DNA from: Agromyces ramosus
GTDB lineage: Bacteria; Actinomycetota; Actinomycetes; Actinomycetales; Microbacteriaceae
Assembly: GCF_030817175.1 (NCBI RefSeq)
Contig: NZ_JAUSYY010000001.1
Location: 248,001 to 312,000, forward strand
DNA: 64,000 nucleotides
Direction: 5' to 3'
Part shown: in pieces, positions 42,725 through 52,476 of the stretch
Position numbering within the stretch: the stretch's first letter is position 1
How the letters are laid out: each line of letters starts with the position of its first letter
The notes under the pieces: model-generated
Databases searched by the model: none
Told to the model about the DNA's origin: nothing
What the model saw: the letters and a program-made list of their open reading frames with translations, nothing else
Translations under genes and position numbers: made by a program

Positions 42725-44235
42725 GCGATGAGTGCCACGAGTCGATCGATGCGGTCGAGCGAGTCGATCTTGCCGAGGATCTGCAATGACTCGAAGAGCG
42801 GCGGTGACACGCGCCGACCCGAGATCGCCGTGCGCACCGGGCCGAACGCGACGCGCGGCTTCAGGCCGAGCCCGTCGATGAGGGCGCCGCGGAGCGCCTC
42901 CTCGATCTGCTCGTGCGTCCAGTCGTCGGCGGGGAGACGCTCGAGGGCGGCACGGGCGGCGGCGAGCACCGAGGGGGCATCGGCCGGGAGCGCGCCGACG
43001 GCGGATTCCTCGAACTCGAGGCCCGCGGCATCGGTGAAGAGGAACCCGAGCATGCCGGGCGCCTCGCCGAGCAGCGCGATGCGCTCCTGCACGAGCGGGG
43101 CCGCCTCGACGAGCACCGCCTCGTGCGCCGCGCTGATCGGCGTCTCGACGAAGCCCGCCGCCTGGAGGTAGGGCACCGTGCGCGCCGTGAACTCCGCGAC
43201 ATCGAGCTGGCGGATGTGGTCGCCGTTGATCGCCTCGGCCTTCTTGAGGTCGAAGCGTGCCGGGTTCGGGTTCACGTTCGCCACGTCGAACGCCTCGACC
43301 AGCTCGTCACGGCTGAACACGTCGCGATCGGCCGAGAAGCCCCAGCCGAGGAGCGCGAGGTAGTTGAGCAGGCCCTCGGGGATGAAGCCGCGTTCGCGGT
43401 GATGGAACAGGCTCGACTCGGGGTCGCGCTTGGAGAGCTTCTTGTTGCCCTCGCCCATGACGTAGGGCAGGTGGCCGAAGCGCGGCACGAACGTCGTGAC
43501 GCCGATGTCGATGAGCGCGTGATACAACGCGATCTGGCGCGGCGTCGACGAGAGCAGGTCTTCGCCGCGCAGCACGTGCGTGATGCCCATGAGGGCGTCG
43601 TCGACCGGATTCACGAGCGTGTAGAGCGGAGCCCCGTTCGGACGCACGACCACGAAGTCGGTGGTGTTGCCCGCCGGGAAGGTGATCTCTCCGCGCACGA
43701 GGTCGTCGAAGCCGAGGTCGACCTCGGGCACGCGCAGGCGCAGCGCCGGCTCGCGACCCTCCGTGCGGAATGCGGCGCGCTGCTCGTCGGTGAGGTCGCG
43801 GTCGAAGTTGTCGTACCCGAGCTGCTTCGGGCGCCCGGCCGCCTCGTTGCGGGCGTCGATCTCTTCAGCGCTGGAGTAGCTCTCGTAGACGTGGCCCGAC
43901 GCCGTCAGTCGCTCGATGACGTCGGCGTAGATGCCGGAGCGCTGCGATTGGCGGTAGGGCCCGTGCGGACCGCCGATTCCGATGCCCTCGTCCCAGTCGA
44001 GTCCGAGCCACGTGAGCGCGTCGAGCAATTGCTCGTAACTCTCTTCGCTGTCGCGCGCGGCGTCGGTGTCTTCGACGCGGAAGACGAACGTGCCCCCGGT
44101 GTGCCGGGCGTAGGCCCAGTTGAAGAGCGCCGTGCGCACGAGGCCGACGTGCGGCGTGCCGGTCGGTGAGGGGCAGAAGCGCACACGGACGTCGACGCCG
44201 GTGGCCTGGGTGAAGGGGTGAGCTGTCTCAGACAT
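42721..44235 (-). CDS. gltX: Glutamyl-tRNA synthetase
   Basis: Charges tRNA-Glu with glutamate; class I synthetase, 504 residues. The HIGH-type motif is in [17 protein letters not shown] and the KMSKS-type motif is [10 protein letters not shown]. Because actinobacteria normally lack glutaminyl-tRNA synthetase, this enzyme probably also charges tRNA-Gln with glutamate for later amidation by GatCAB. The ATG at 44235 lies eight bases after a -10-like TAGCAT (44249-44244), so the message is probably leaderless; earlier in-frame starts would run through the LysR gene. Confidence 0.96.
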   Translation of the reverse strand: MSETAHPFTQATGVDVRVRFCPSPTGTPHVGLVRTALFNWAYARHTGGTFVFRVEDTDAARDSEESYEQLLDALTWLGLDWDEGIGIGGPHGPYRQSQRSGIYADVIERLTASGHVYESYSSAEEIDARNEAAGRPKQLGYDNFDRDLTDEQRAAFRTEGREPALRLRVPEVDLGFDDLVRGEITFPAGNTTDFVVVRPNGAPLYTLVNPVDDALMGITHVLRGEDLLSSTPRQIALYHALIDIGVTTFVPRFGHLPYVMGEGNKKLSKRDPESSLFHHRERGFIPEGLLNYLALLGWGFSADRDVFSRDELVEAFDVANVNPNPARFDLKKAEAINGDHIRQLDVAEFTARTVPYLQAAGFVETPISAAHEAVLVEAAPLVQERIALLGEAPGMLGFLFTDAAGLEFEESAVGALPADAPSVLAAARAALERLPADDWTHEQIEEALRGALIDGLGLKPRVAFGPVRTAISGRRVSPPLFESLQILGKIDSLDRIDRLVALIA

Positions 44236-44243
44236 ACGGGTCA

Positions 44244-44249
44244 ATGCTA
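44244..44249 (-). promoter_or_regulatory. -10 element for a near-leaderless gltX message
   Basis: TAGCAT on the minus strand, overlapping the stop region of the LysR gene and ending eight bases before the gltX ATG. No Shine-Dalgarno-like sequence is present in those eight bases (TGACCCGT). Confidence 0.45.
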
Positions 44250-45188
44250 TCGAGGGGCGAGCGATTCGAGCGCGGCGATCGCGGCGCCGACCGCGGGCAC
44301 CCGCTCGGCGCCGCGTGCGGTCACGAGGTGGAGCGATCGCACGTCGGCGCGGGCGGTCGGCCTGGTGACGACGCCCGGATGCCGCGGTGAGGCCGCGAGG
44401 GCGAGTGAGGGCAGCAGCGCGACTCCGAGGCCCTGTGCGACCATGCCCTCGACCGCGACGAAGTTGTCGGTCTCGAATGCGATGTGTGGCGCGAACCCGG
44501 CGGCGCCGGCGAGCTCGAGCAGGTGGCCGCGGCAGCGGGGGCATCCCGCGATCCACGGCTCGCCCGCCAGAGCTTCCAGATCGACGACGTCGGATGCCGC
44601 GGCCGCATGCCCGCTCGGCAGCACGAGCCGCATCGCCTCGTCGCCGTATGCGCGAACGTCGAGCCCGCGGGCGCTCGCGCGGTGCGGGTCGTCGCGGTCG
44701 CCCGGATAGCTGAACGTGATCGCGACGTCGGCGCGGTCGGCGCGGACCGCCTCGACGGCCTCGGGCGGCTCGGCCTCGACGTAGGTGACGGCGACGCCCG
44801 GATGTGCCGCGCCGAGGGCGGCGATGAGCCGAGGCACGAGGGTGGCCGACGCCGACGGGAAGGCGACGAGCCGCACGCGACCGGCACGGAGGCCGCGGAT
44901 CTCCGCGAGCTCTCCCGCAGCGGCTTCGAGCACGGTCGCGACGGCGTTCGCATGTCGGGCGAGCACCCGGCCCGATTCGGTGAGGCGGATGCCGCGACCG
45001 ACGCGCTCGACGAGCGCGATGCCGGTGCGCGCCTCGAACCGGCGCAGTTGCTGGCTGACGGCGGGCTGGCTGTAGCCCAGGGCGGTGGCGGCGGCCGTGA
45101 GCGTGCCGTGCTCGGCGATCTGCCGCACGACGCGGACGGTGTGCAGGTCGAGGGCAGCGGCCAGGGCGTCGATCGATGCATCCGACAT
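44247..45188 (-). CDS. LysR-family transcriptional regulator
   Basis: 313 residues. The N-terminal winged helix reads [42 protein letters not shown], the LysR hallmark. The effector-binding domain follows from about residue 90; a CPRC pair in [14 protein letters not shown] is unusual and could respond to redox or metal. It is divergent from the class V aminotransferase gene, which is its likely target, and probably represses its own promoter. Confidence 0.92.
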   Translation of the reverse strand: MSDASIDALAAALDLHTVRVVRQIAEHGTLTAAATALGYSQPAVSQQLRRFEARTGIALVERVGRGIRLTESGRVLARHANAVATVLEAAAGELAEIRGLRAGRVRLVAFPSASATLVPRLIAALGAAHPGVAVTYVEAEPPEAVEAVRADRADVAITFSYPGDRDDPHRASARGLDVRAYGDEAMRLVLPSGHAAAASDVVDLEALAGEPWIAGCPRCRGHLLELAGAAGFAPHIAFETDNFVAVEGMVAQGLGVALLPSLALAASPRHPGVVTRPTARADVRSLHLVTARGAERVPAVGAAIAALESLAPR

Positions 45189-45194
45189 GCCCGA

Positions 45195-45224
45195 ATCATA
45201 ATGTCCCCGCATGTGTTACATCAA
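45195..45224 (-). promoter_or_regulatory. Promoter of the LysR gene with possible operator
   Basis: -35 TTGATG (45224-45219) and -10 TATGAT (45200-45195) with 18-base spacing; the ATG follows six bases later, so the message is leaderless. Within the spacer and -35 lies ATGTGTTACAT (45211-45221), a small inverted repeat suitable for LysR binding, placed where it could block this promoter and act on the divergent gene. Confidence 0.5.
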
Positions 45225-45269
45225 TCACCTGCCCTTGTCGAATGAATAGCCGGGCCGGAGACTGGTCGC

Positions 45270-46301
45270 ATGCACCCTGCACACGACCGGTTCGCCGCGG
45301 GCCGCGGCTACCTCGCGGCCTGCACCCTCGGGCTGCCCGCCGACGTCACTCGCGACGCCGTTCAGCGTGACCTCGAGCGGTGGTCCGTCGGCAACGCCGT
45401 CGCCGCCGACTACTCGGCATCGCTCGAGCGCGCCCGGGGCCACGCCGCGACGCTGCTCGGCACGACACCCGACCGGGTCGCCACCGGCTCGCAGGTCTCG
45501 GTGTTCGCCGGTCTCGCCGCCGCCTCGGCGCCCCCCGGCGCCGAGGTGCTGTGCGTCGACGGCGACTTCTCGTCGGTCGTCGCGCCATTCCTCGTACGCG
45601 GCGACCTGCGGGTCCGGCACGTGCCGCTCGACGCGCTGGCCGACGCCGTGACGTCGTCGACCTGGCTGGTGTCGTACTCGCTCGTGCAATCGGCGACCGG
45701 CGCGGTGGCGGATGCCGCGGCCATCGCCTCAGCGGCCCGCGGTGCCGGGGCGCTCACGCTCGTCGACACGACGCAGGCCACCGGGTGGCTGCCGACCACC
45801 GACATCGAGGGCGACCTCGTCGTCTGTCACGCATACAAGTGGCTCTCGGCACCCCGCGGCGCCGCCTTCGCCGCCTTCTCCGACCGCGCCATCGCCGAGA
45901 TCACGCCGCACACCGCCGGGTGGTACTCGGGCTCCGACCCGTGGGCGTCGTGCTACGGCCCGAACCTGCACCTCGCCGACGACGCCCGTCGATTCGAGGT
46001 CTCCCCGGCCTGGCACGCCTGGGCTGGGGCCGAAGCCGCGCTCGGCTTCGTCGCGTCGCTCGACATGGAGGCCGTGCGGCAGCACGACGTCGGACTCGCG
46101 AACGCGTTCCGCACACGCCTCGGGCTCGAGGCGTCCGACAGTGCGATCGTCTCGTGGCCCGACCCCGACGGCGACGCGCTCACGGCCCTGGGTGCCGGCG
46201 GCGTGACGGCATCGGGTCGCGCCGGCCGCGCCCGTGTCGCGTTCCACCTCTGGAACGACGACGACGACGTCGAGCTCGCGGCGGGCGCGCTCGGACGCTA
46301 G
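45270..46301 (+). CDS. Class V aminotransferase-fold protein (kynureninase/cysteine desulfurase-like)
   Basis: 343-residue PLP enzyme. The lysine for the PLP Schiff base is in VVCHAYKWLSAPRGAAF, and the cofactor-binding aspartate region is LTLVDTTQATGWLP. FAAGRGYLAACTLGLPADV at the N-terminus resembles kynureninase relatives. The reaction and substrate are not determined by these motifs. It is divergent from the LysR gene, which suggests substrate-induced control. Confidence 0.82.
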   Translation: MHPAHDRFAAGRGYLAACTLGLPADVTRDAVQRDLERWSVGNAVAADYSASLERARGHAATLLGTTPDRVATGSQVSVFAGLAAASAPPGAEVLCVDGDFSSVVAPFLVRGDLRVRHVPLDALADAVTSSTWLVSYSLVQSATGAVADAAAIASAARGAGALTLVDTTQATGWLPTTDIEGDLVVCHAYKWLSAPRGAAFAAFSDRAIAEITPHTAGWYSGSDPWASCYGPNLHLADDARRFEVSPAWHAWAGAEAALGFVASLDMEAVRQHDVGLANAFRTRLGLEASDSAIVSWPDPDGDALTALGAGGVTASGRAGRARVAFHLWNDDDDVELAAGALGR

Positions 46302-46322
46302 CGCGGCCGACCCCCCGCTCGC

Positions 46323-47093
46323 TCAGGCCGATCGCACCGTGTTCGACAGCGTGCCGAGGCCAGAAACCGTGACCTCGACGACGTCGCCCGCGACGAGCGG
46401 GCCGACGCCGGCAGGGGTGCCGGTGAGGATCACGTCGCCCGGCAGGAGCGTGAAGACCGACGACGCGTAGGCGACGATCGCGGGGATCGAGTGCACCATG
46501 TCGGCGAGCCGGCCCTCTTGGCGGCGCTCGCCGTTCACGCTCGTGGCGATCGACCCGTGCTCGAGGTCGACCTCGGTGTCGATGACGGGGCCGAGCGGGC
46601 AGAACGTGTCGAAGCCCTTCGCGCGCGCCCACTGACCGTCGCGCCGCTGCAGGTCGCGCGCCGTGACGTCGTTGGCGATCGTGTAGCCGAAGATGTAGGA
46701 GTCGGCGTCGGCCTCGGCGACGTGCTTTGCGATGCGGCCGATGACGACGGCCAACTCGCCCTCGTGCTCGACACGCTCGCTCTGCGCGGGAAGCACGATG
46801 GCGTCGTCGGGGCCGATGACCGAGGTGTTCGGCTTCAGGAAGAGCAACGGCTCGGCGGGCGCCTCACCGCCCATCTCCGCGGCGTGATCGTGGTAGTTCT
46901 TGCCGACGGCCACGATCTTCGAGCGCGGGATGACGGGCGCGAGCAGCTTCACCTCGGCGAGCGGCACGCGCTCGCCGGTGGGCTCGTATCCTGCGAACAT
47001 CGGGTCGGCCTTCAGCAGCACGAGCTCGTGTTCCTCTTCGTCGACGACGCCGAACGAGATGCTGTCGTCGTGGCTGAACCGGGCGATCTTCAT
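46323..47093 (-). CDS. Fumarylacetoacetate hydrolase family protein
   Basis: 256 residues. Members hydrolyse or decarboxylate acylpyruvates and related 2-oxo acids with a divalent metal. Metal-site features include [34 protein letters not shown], the two glutamates of [14 protein letters not shown] and [14 protein letters not shown], and the C-terminal [11 protein letters not shown]. It starts four bases after the GNAT gene, as the last gene of the leuB-ilvE-GNAT-FAH run; the exact substrate is not predictable. Confidence 0.9.
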   Translation of the reverse strand: MKIARFSHDDSISFGVVDEEEHELVLLKADPMFAGYEPTGERVPLAEVKLLAPVIPRSKIVAVGKNYHDHAAEMGGEAPAEPLLFLKPNTSVIGPDDAIVLPAQSERVEHEGELAVVIGRIAKHVAEADADSYIFGYTIANDVTARDLQRRDGQWARAKGFDTFCPLGPVIDTEVDLEHGSIATSVNGERRQEGRLADMVHSIPAIVAYASSVFTLLPGDVILTGTPAGVGPLVAGDVVEVTVSGLGTLSNTVRSA

Positions 47094-47097
47094 GCGT

Positions 47098-47556
47098 TCA
47101 GCCTATCGGCGGGGCATCCGCGATCAGTCGCTTGCCGAGGCTCGCGACCTCGTCGACCTGATAGCCGATCCGGCGGTAGAACTCGATCACGCCCGCGTTC
47201 GTCGAGCGGACCTGGAGGTTGAGCTTCGGGCAGCCGCGCTCGGCGAGCAGTCGCTCGGCCTCGGCCATGAGCCTCGCGCCGAGCCGCTCGCCGCGGCGCG
47301 AGCCGTCGACCGCCAGGTAGTTCACCCAGCCGCGATGCCCGTCGTAGCCCACCATGGCCGTCGCGATCACGGCGCCGTGCGCCTCGCCCACGAGGAAGAG
47401 CTCGGGCTGCACGCCGAGCTTGCGCTCGATGTCGAGATACGGGTCGTTCCACGGCACCACGAGCCCGGCCGCGCGCCACAGCGCGACGACCGGCTCGGTG
47501 TCGGCTCGATCGAACGGCCGGATGCGCAGCTCGCGCACAGTGCCGGCCGCGCTCAC
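47098..47556 (-). CDS. GNAT-family acetyltransferase
   Basis: 152 residues with the GCN5 fold: [22 protein letters not shown] at the N-terminus, [20 protein letters not shown] as the acetyl-CoA pyrophosphate-binding loop (R-G-x-x-L-G), [21 protein letters not shown] at the C-terminus. This resembles YpeA-type acetyltransferases. The GTG at 47556 overlaps the ilvE stop (GTGA). The substrate is unknown. Confidence 0.88.
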   Translation of the reverse strand: MSAAGTVRELRIRPFDRADTEPVVALWRAAGLVVPWNDPYLDIERKLGVQPELFLVGEAHGAVIATAMVGYDGHRGWVNYLAVDGSRRGERLGARLMAEAERLLAERGCPKLNLQVRSTNAGVIEFYRRIGYQVDEVASLGKRLIADAPPIG

Positions 47557-48669
47557 GCGTCGAGTCGGGTCAGCCACCCGTGCCGGTCTTCGACCCGGCC
47601 GTACTGGATGTCGGTGAGCTCCTGGCGCAGCGAGAGGGCGAGCTCCGATGCCTCGGCGCCCGCGTGCACGATCTCGAAGTCGGTGCCGAGCAGCCGTCCG
47701 ATGGGCACGACCACGGCGGCGGTGCCGCACGCGAACGCGCCGACGATGTCACCGGATGCCGCGCCGCTGCGCCACTCGTCGAGCGAGACGCTGCGCCGCT
47801 CGACCACGTGCCCGCGATCGGTCGCCAGCTGCAGGATCGAGTCGCGCGTGATGCCCTCGAGGATCGAGTCCGACTCGGGCGTGACGAGCGTGCCGTCGCG
47901 CTTGACGAGCACGATGTTCATGCCGCCGAGCTCTTCGAGGTTGCCCTCGTCGTCGAGGAACGCGACCTGCTGGCATCCCTTCTCGTAGGCCTCGGCCTGC
48001 GGAAGCAGGCTGGAGGCGTAGTTGCCGCCGGTCTTGGCGGCGCCGGTGCCGCCCTTGCCTGCACGCGAGTACTGCGTGGACAGCCAGATGTTCACCGGTT
48101 CGACGCCGCCCGGGAAGTAGGCGCCCGCCGGGCTCGCGATGACGTAGTAGTTGACCTTCTTCGCCGGTCGTACGCCGAGGAACGCCTCTTTCGCGAACAT
48201 GAACGGACGCAGGTACAGGCTCGTCTCGGGTGCGCTCGGCACCCAGTCGGCGTCGACCGCGATGAGCTGCTTGAGCGACTCGATGAAGATGTCGCTCGGC
48301 AGCTCGGGAAGCGCCATGCGGCGCGCGGAACGCTGCATGCGGGCCGCGTTCTCGTAGGGGCGGAATGTCCAGATCGAGCCGTCGGCGTGCCGGTAGGCCT
48401 TCATGCCCTCGAAGATCTCCTGCGCGTAGTGCAGCACCGCGGCGGCGGGATCGAGGGCGATGGGGCCGTACGGCGAGACACGGGGGCGGTGCCATCCGCC
48501 CTTTCTCCGACCAGCACACGTCGACCATGTGGTCGGTGAAGTGGTTGCCGAAGCCGGGGTCGGCGAGCACGGCCTCGCGCTCGGCGGGCGACTTCGCCAC
48601 CTCGTTGCGCGTGATCTGCCAGATGAGCCCTGCAGCGGAGGGGGCCTGGAGCGGGAGGTTGATCGTCAT
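47553..48669 (-). pseudogene. ilvE: Branched-chain amino acid aminotransferase, broken by a one-base insertion
   Basis: Final transamination of leucine, isoleucine and valine synthesis; repaired length about 371 residues. The start (ATG 48669, MTINLPLQAPSAAGLIWQ) runs to VCWSEKG and leaves frame; the correct frame resumes as GWHRPRVSPYGPIALDP and YAQEIFEGMKAYR. The extra base is in CCC at 48499-48501. The rest is intact: YLRPFMFAKEAFLG, the PLP lysine in GAAKTGGNYASSLLPQ, and EELGGMNIVLVKRDG. It is an important biosynthetic gene directly after leuB, so I favour a sequence error over real loss. Confidence 0.9.
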
Positions 48670-48694
48670 AATCTGTGTCCTTCGATGCGCGGAT

Positions 48695-49756
48695 TCAGTC
48701 GAGTGCGCCGATGCGGGCGACGATGGCGTCACCGACCGCTGCGGTGGAACGTCGTGCGTCGCCGCGGTCGGCGAGGTCGTCGGCGACCGCCCGCTCGACC
48801 TTCGCTGCGGCATCCGCTCGGCCGAGGTGGCGGAGCAGGAGTGCCACGGAGAGGATCGCGGCGGTCGGGTCGGCGATGCCCTTCCCGGCGATGTCGGGTG
48901 CGGAGCCGTGCACCGGCTCGAACATGCTCGGGAACCGGCCATCGGGGTTGATGTTGCCCGAGGCCGCCAGGCCGATGCCGCCGCTGATCGCGCCGGCCAG
49001 ATCGGTGAGGATGTCGCCGAAGAGGTTGTCCGTGACGATGACATCGAATCTAGCAGGATCGGTGACGAGGAAGATCGTGGCCGCGTCGACGTGCAGGTAA
49101 TCGACCGCGACCTCGGGGTACTCGGCGGCGACGGCGTCGACGGTGCGCTTCCAGAGCGAACCGGCGAAGACGAGCACGTTCGTCTTGTGCACGAGCGTCA
49201 GCCGCTTTCGAGGGCGGGCGGATGCCGCGGCGAACGCGTAGCGCACGACGCGCTCGACCCCGTAGGCCGTGTTCACGGAGACCTCGTTCGCGACCTCGGC
49301 CGGCGTGCCGACGCGGATGGCGCCGCCGTTGCCGACGTAGGGACCCTCGGTGCCCTCGCGCACGACGACGAAGTCGACGTCGCCGGGATCGGCGAGTGGG
49401 CTCGTCACGCCGGGGTGCAGGGTCGTCGGTCGGAGGTTGACGTAGTGGTCGAGCTCGAAGCGGAGCTTCAGCAGCAGGCCGCGCTCGATGTTGGCGCCGG
49501 CGAGCCGGGCGTCGCCGGGCACGCCGCCGACGGCGCCGAGCAGGATCGCGTCATGCTGCTTGATGGCGGAGAGGTCGTCGTCGGTCAGCACGTCGCCCGT
49601 GGCGAGGTACCTCGCCGCGCCGAGCGAGAACGGCGTCTGCTCGAACGTGACCTCGGACCCGATGGTGGCCGCGTCGAGCGCTTTCAGCGCCTCTGCCACG
49701 ACCTCTGGACCGATGCCGTCGCCCGGGATCACCGCGAGCTTGACCGTGCGTACCAT
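48695..49756 (-). CDS. leuB: 3-isopropylmalate dehydrogenase
   Basis: Oxidises and decarboxylates 3-isopropylmalate with NAD+ in leucine synthesis. 353 residues of the actinobacterial short type. Recognised from [91 protein letters not shown] and [24 protein letters not shown] at 49756 with GAAGGAG six bases upstream; a -10-like TACGCT lies at 49790-49785. It probably leads the leuB-ilvE-GNAT-FAH transcript. Confidence 0.97.
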   Translation of the reverse strand: MVRTVKLAVIPGDGIGPEVVAEALKALDAATIGSEVTFEQTPFSLGAARYLATGDVLTDDDLSAIKQHDAILLGAVGGVPGDARLAGANIERGLLLKLRFELDHYVNLRPTTLHPGVTSPLADPGDVDFVVVREGTEGPYVGNGGAIRVGTPAEVANEVSVNTAYGVERVVRYAFAAASARPRKRLTLVHKTNVLVFAGSLWKRTVDAVAAEYPEVAVDYLHVDAATIFLVTDPARFDVIVTDNLFGDILTDLAGAISGGIGLAASGNINPDGRFPSMFEPVHGSAPDIAGKGIADPTAAILSVALLLRHLGRADAAAKVERAVADDLADRGDARRSTAAVGDAIVARIGALD

Positions 49757-49882
49757 GGATTCTCCTTCAAACGCCAGCCCTCCCAGCGTACTGGCTGGCC
49801 TCGCTAGTCTGGGTTCGAGTAGGGGCAGACCCCCTGCTCGACTGGAACGCGGCACCGGGCCGCGCCGGAGAGGGAGGACCTC
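49757..49882. promoter_or_regulatory. Divergent promoter region between leuB and the DUF6458 gene
   Basis: Holds TACGCT (49790-49785, minus strand) for leuB and TAGTCT (49805-49810, plus strand) for the small membrane protein gene. The two -10-like hexamers are 14 bases apart and point away from each other, so the promoters compete for space. CCAGCC/GGCTGG repeats flank the leuB hexamer. Confidence 0.4.
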
Positions 49883-50137
49883 ATGAGCCTCGGACTCGGA
49901 ATCGTGCTGTTCGCGATCGGAGCAATCCTGACGTGGGCACTCAATGTCACCGTCGACTGGATCAACCTGCAGATGGTGGGCATCATCCTGATGGTGGCGG
50001 GAGCGATCGTGATCATCCTCGGCATCGTCCTCATCGCACGTCGACGTCGTTCGATCGCGACGTCGCACACGACGGTCGACCCGGCAACGGGCGACCGCGT
50101 CACCCGCAACGAGCACTCGACGCCCGAGACCTACTGA
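49883..50137 (+). CDS. Small two-segment membrane protein (DUF6458-like)
   Basis: 84 residues: two membrane helices, [20 protein letters not shown] and [21 protein letters not shown], then a basic RRRR and a polar tail. Such proteins are widespread in actinobacteria and of unknown function. The ATG is preceded by GGGAGGACCTC, a strong ribosome site. Its last seven bases overlap the 3' end of the MFS gene on the other strand. Confidence 0.82.
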   Translation: MSLGLGIVLFAIGAILTWALNVTVDWINLQMVGIILMVAGAIVIILGIVLIARRRRSIATSHTTVDPATGDRVTRNEHSTPETY

Positions 50138-51798
50138 GTCTCCGACGCCGACTCGGTCGCGGACTGAGCAACTCTCGCCGCCGTGGCAGGCGGGATCTTC
50201 GGATTCCGCAGCGCCACGGCGGCGATTGCTGCCGCAGCGGCCATCAGCCCCACCCCGATGAGCGACGTCACGACGACCCCGCTGTCGAAGGCATGTGCAG
50301 CGGATGCCGCGAGCTCCGCACCGATCGCAGCGGGCAGCTGCTCGGCCACGGTGACGGCCCCCGCGAGCGTCTCGCGGGCCGCATCGGCCTGCGCGCCCGT
50401 GAGCGCGCCGGGCAGCTCGATCGCCCCACGGTAGTGCGCGGCGAGGATGCTCCCGAGCACGGCCGTGCCCAGCACGGCGCCGAGCTCGTACGCCGTCTCC
50501 GACACCGCCGAGGCGGCTCCGGCCTTCGCGGCCGGCGCGCTCGAGAGGATGAGCTCGTTCGACACCGTCTCGGCGGCACCGATGCCGACGCCGAGCAGCA
50601 CGAAGGCGATCACGACCGGCGCGATCGAGTCGGCCGTCGCGGTGGAGGCCACCACCGCGTAGCCCGCTGCGGAGAGCGCGAGCGCCGTGGGCACGAGGAT
50701 GCGCGGGCGCACCCGACGCGCGATCGGCACCACCGCGAGGCCGGCGATGATCATGGCGACGAGGCCGGGCAGCAGCGCGAGGCCGGCGGCGACTGGCGTG
50801 AGGCCGGCGATCAGCTGCAGGTGCTGCGACACGAAGTAGAGGAACCCGACGAGCGCGATGACGCTGCACAGGTTCACGAGTACCGCACCACCGAATGAGC
50901 CCTGGCGGAAGAGCCGCACATCGAGCATCGGCGAACGTGCGCTCAGCTGGCGCCGCACGAACCACACACCGGCGAAGGCGCCGAGCACGATGGCCTGCAC
51001 GCCGAAGCCGTCGAAGCCGTCGGTCGCGAGCGACTTGATGCCGTAGACCACCGGCCCCATCGCGGCGAGCGAGAGCAGCGTGCTCGGCAGGTCGATCCGG
51101 CCGGGCGCCGGATCGCGGCTCTCGGGGATGAGCAGCGGCACGAGGATCAGCATCGGCACGAGCACGGGAACGGCGAGCAGGAACACCGAGCCCCACGCGA
51201 AGTGCTCGAGCAGCAGTCCGCCGACGAGCGGGCCGAACGCGCTGCCCGCGGCGAACCCCGACGCCCAGATCGCGATGGCGAGGCGGCGCTGCTCTCGCTC
51301 GACGAAGACGGTGCGCAGGAGCGAGAGCGTCGACGGCATGAGCATCGCGCCGAAGAAGCCGAGCGCTGCGCGGGCGGCGATGAGCGTCTCGGCGGTGGGC
51401 GCGAAGGCCGCGGCGACCGAGAGCACGGCGAAGCCGATCGAGCCGATGAGGAGCATCCGCCGCCGGCCGTACCGGTCGCCCGCGCTGCCCATCGCCACGA
51501 GCAGGCCGGCGAGCACGAGCGGATACGCGTCGATGATCCACAGCTGCTGCGCGGCGGTCGGCGCGAGATCCCGCGAGATGGCCGGCAGGGCGAAGCTGAG
51601 CACCGTGTTGTCGATCGAGACGAGCAGCACGGGCAGCATGAGCACCGCGAGGGCGACCCAGGCATGGCGGGGCGCGCGGGGCGAGGCGGGCCCGGATGCC
51701 GCAGATGCGGCGGACACGGAGGTCGCCGTGCTCGCGGCATCCGTTCGCGTGGTGGTCGTGCCCGTGTGGGCCTGCTCGTTCGTCATGTCTCGTCCCAT
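50131..51798 (-). CDS. MFS drug-resistance transporter (DHA2 family, 14 segments)
   Basis: 555-residue proton-coupled exporter. After a ~45-residue polar N-terminus there are about 14 membrane segments. Family motifs: [48 protein letters not shown] (motif A with RYGRR), and [21 protein letters not shown]. It probably exports hydrophobic cations or antibiotics. ATG 51798 or 51786. It is divergent from a TetR gene, the usual arrangement for a substrate-induced exporter. Confidence 0.92.
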   Translation of the reverse strand: MGRDMTNEQAHTGTTTTRTDAASTATSVSAASAASGPASPRAPRHAWVALAVLMLPVLLVSIDNTVLSFALPAISRDLAPTAAQQLWIIDAYPLVLAGLLVAMGSAGDRYGRRRMLLIGSIGFAVLSVAAAFAPTAETLIAARAALGFFGAMLMPSTLSLLRTVFVEREQRRLAIAIWASGFAAGSAFGPLVGGLLLEHFAWGSVFLLAVPVLVPMLILVPLLIPESRDPAPGRIDLPSTLLSLAAMGPVVYGIKSLATDGFDGFGVQAIVLGAFAGVWFVRRQLSARSPMLDVRLFRQGSFGGAVLVNLCSVIALVGFLYFVSQHLQLIAGLTPVAAGLALLPGLVAMIIAGLAVVPIARRVRPRILVPTALALSAAGYAVVASTATADSIAPVVIAFVLLGVGIGAAETVSNELILSSAPAAKAGAASAVSETAYELGAVLGTAVLGSILAAHYRGAIELPGALTGAQADAARETLAGAVTVAEQLPAAIGAELAASAAHAFDSGVVVTSLIGVGLMAAAAAIAAVALRNPKIPPATAARVAQSATESASETQ

Positions 51799-51803
51799 TG
51801 CTT

Positions 51804-51824
51804 TACCGTCCAGCCGGTATAGTA
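51804..51824. promoter_or_regulatory. TetR operator and MFS promoter
   Basis: TACCG (51804-51808) and CGGTA (51815-51819) form an inverted repeat around six bases, and the arms extend to TTTACCG/CGGTATA with one mismatch. A -10-like TACTAT for the MFS gene (51824-51819, minus strand) abuts it, so a bound repressor would cover the transcription start. Confidence 0.5.
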
Positions 51825-51850
51825 TCAGCTCATGCCCTGTACGACACCGC

Positions 51851-51856
51851 TAGCAT
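51851..51856 (+). promoter_or_regulatory. -10 element for a leaderless tetR message
   Basis: TAGCAT ends seven bases before the ATG at 51864; the intervening CGTCGAC has no ribosome site. It is 31 bases from the inverted-repeat operator. Confidence 0.4.
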
Positions 51857-51863
51857 CGTCGAC

Positions 51864-52430
51864 ATGAGCCGCCCACCCGCCGCCCGCGAAGCCGTGCTCG
51901 ACGCGTTCGAGCGCCTCATCATCGCCGACGGCGAACGCGGTGCGACGCTCGAGGCGACCGCCCGCGAAGCCGGGGTGTCGAAAGGCGGGCTGCTCTACCA
52001 CTTCGCCTCACGCGACGCCCTGATCGCCGGCCTGCTCGAGCGCCTGCACCGGCTGGTCGAGCTCGACATCGCCGAGATCGAGTCCGCACCCGACGGGCCG
52101 GTCTCCTACTTCGTGCGTTCGTCGGTCGCACTCGCGTCGCCGCTCGACCACGCGTTCGTCGCCACCGTGCGACTCGCCCAGGGCGGCAACCGCGAAGCAG
52201 CGCGGGCGATCGACGAGGTGCGCGACCGCTGGCTCGAGATCATGGGCCGGCACGTCGGCGACCCCACGCTCGCCCTCGCGATCACGCTCATCGGCGACGG
52301 GCTGTACTACCACTCGGCCTCGCGCGGCGGCGACGACCTGCTCGGGTCGGCGCCGCTGGAGCCGGCCGCGATGGACTCGCTCGTCGCCCTGCTCGACCGC
52401 CTCGCGAACAGCGGCCCGCCGGCAGCGTGA
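51864..52430 (+). CDS. TetR-family transcriptional regulator
   Basis: 188 residues. The N-terminal helix-turn-helix reads AVLDAFERLIIADGERGATLEATAREAGVSKGGLLYHFASRDALIAGLL, typical of TetR repressors. The C-terminal ligand-binding part is small and alanine-rich. It most likely represses the divergent MFS exporter and itself through the TACCG-N6-CGGTA site between them. ATG at 51864 begins MSRPPAAREAVLDAF; upstream frame is chance. Confidence 0.92.
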   Translation: MSRPPAAREAVLDAFERLIIADGERGATLEATAREAGVSKGGLLYHFASRDALIAGLLERLHRLVELDIAEIESAPDGPVSYFVRSSVALASPLDHAFVATVRLAQGGNREAARAIDEVRDRWLEIMGRHVGDPTLALAITLIGDGLYYHSASRGGDDLLGSAPLEPAAMDSLVALLDRLANSGPPAA

Positions 52431-52476
52431 CGCCCCCGACGGGCACGAGGGCCACCCATCGGCGGCCCGCCACCCG

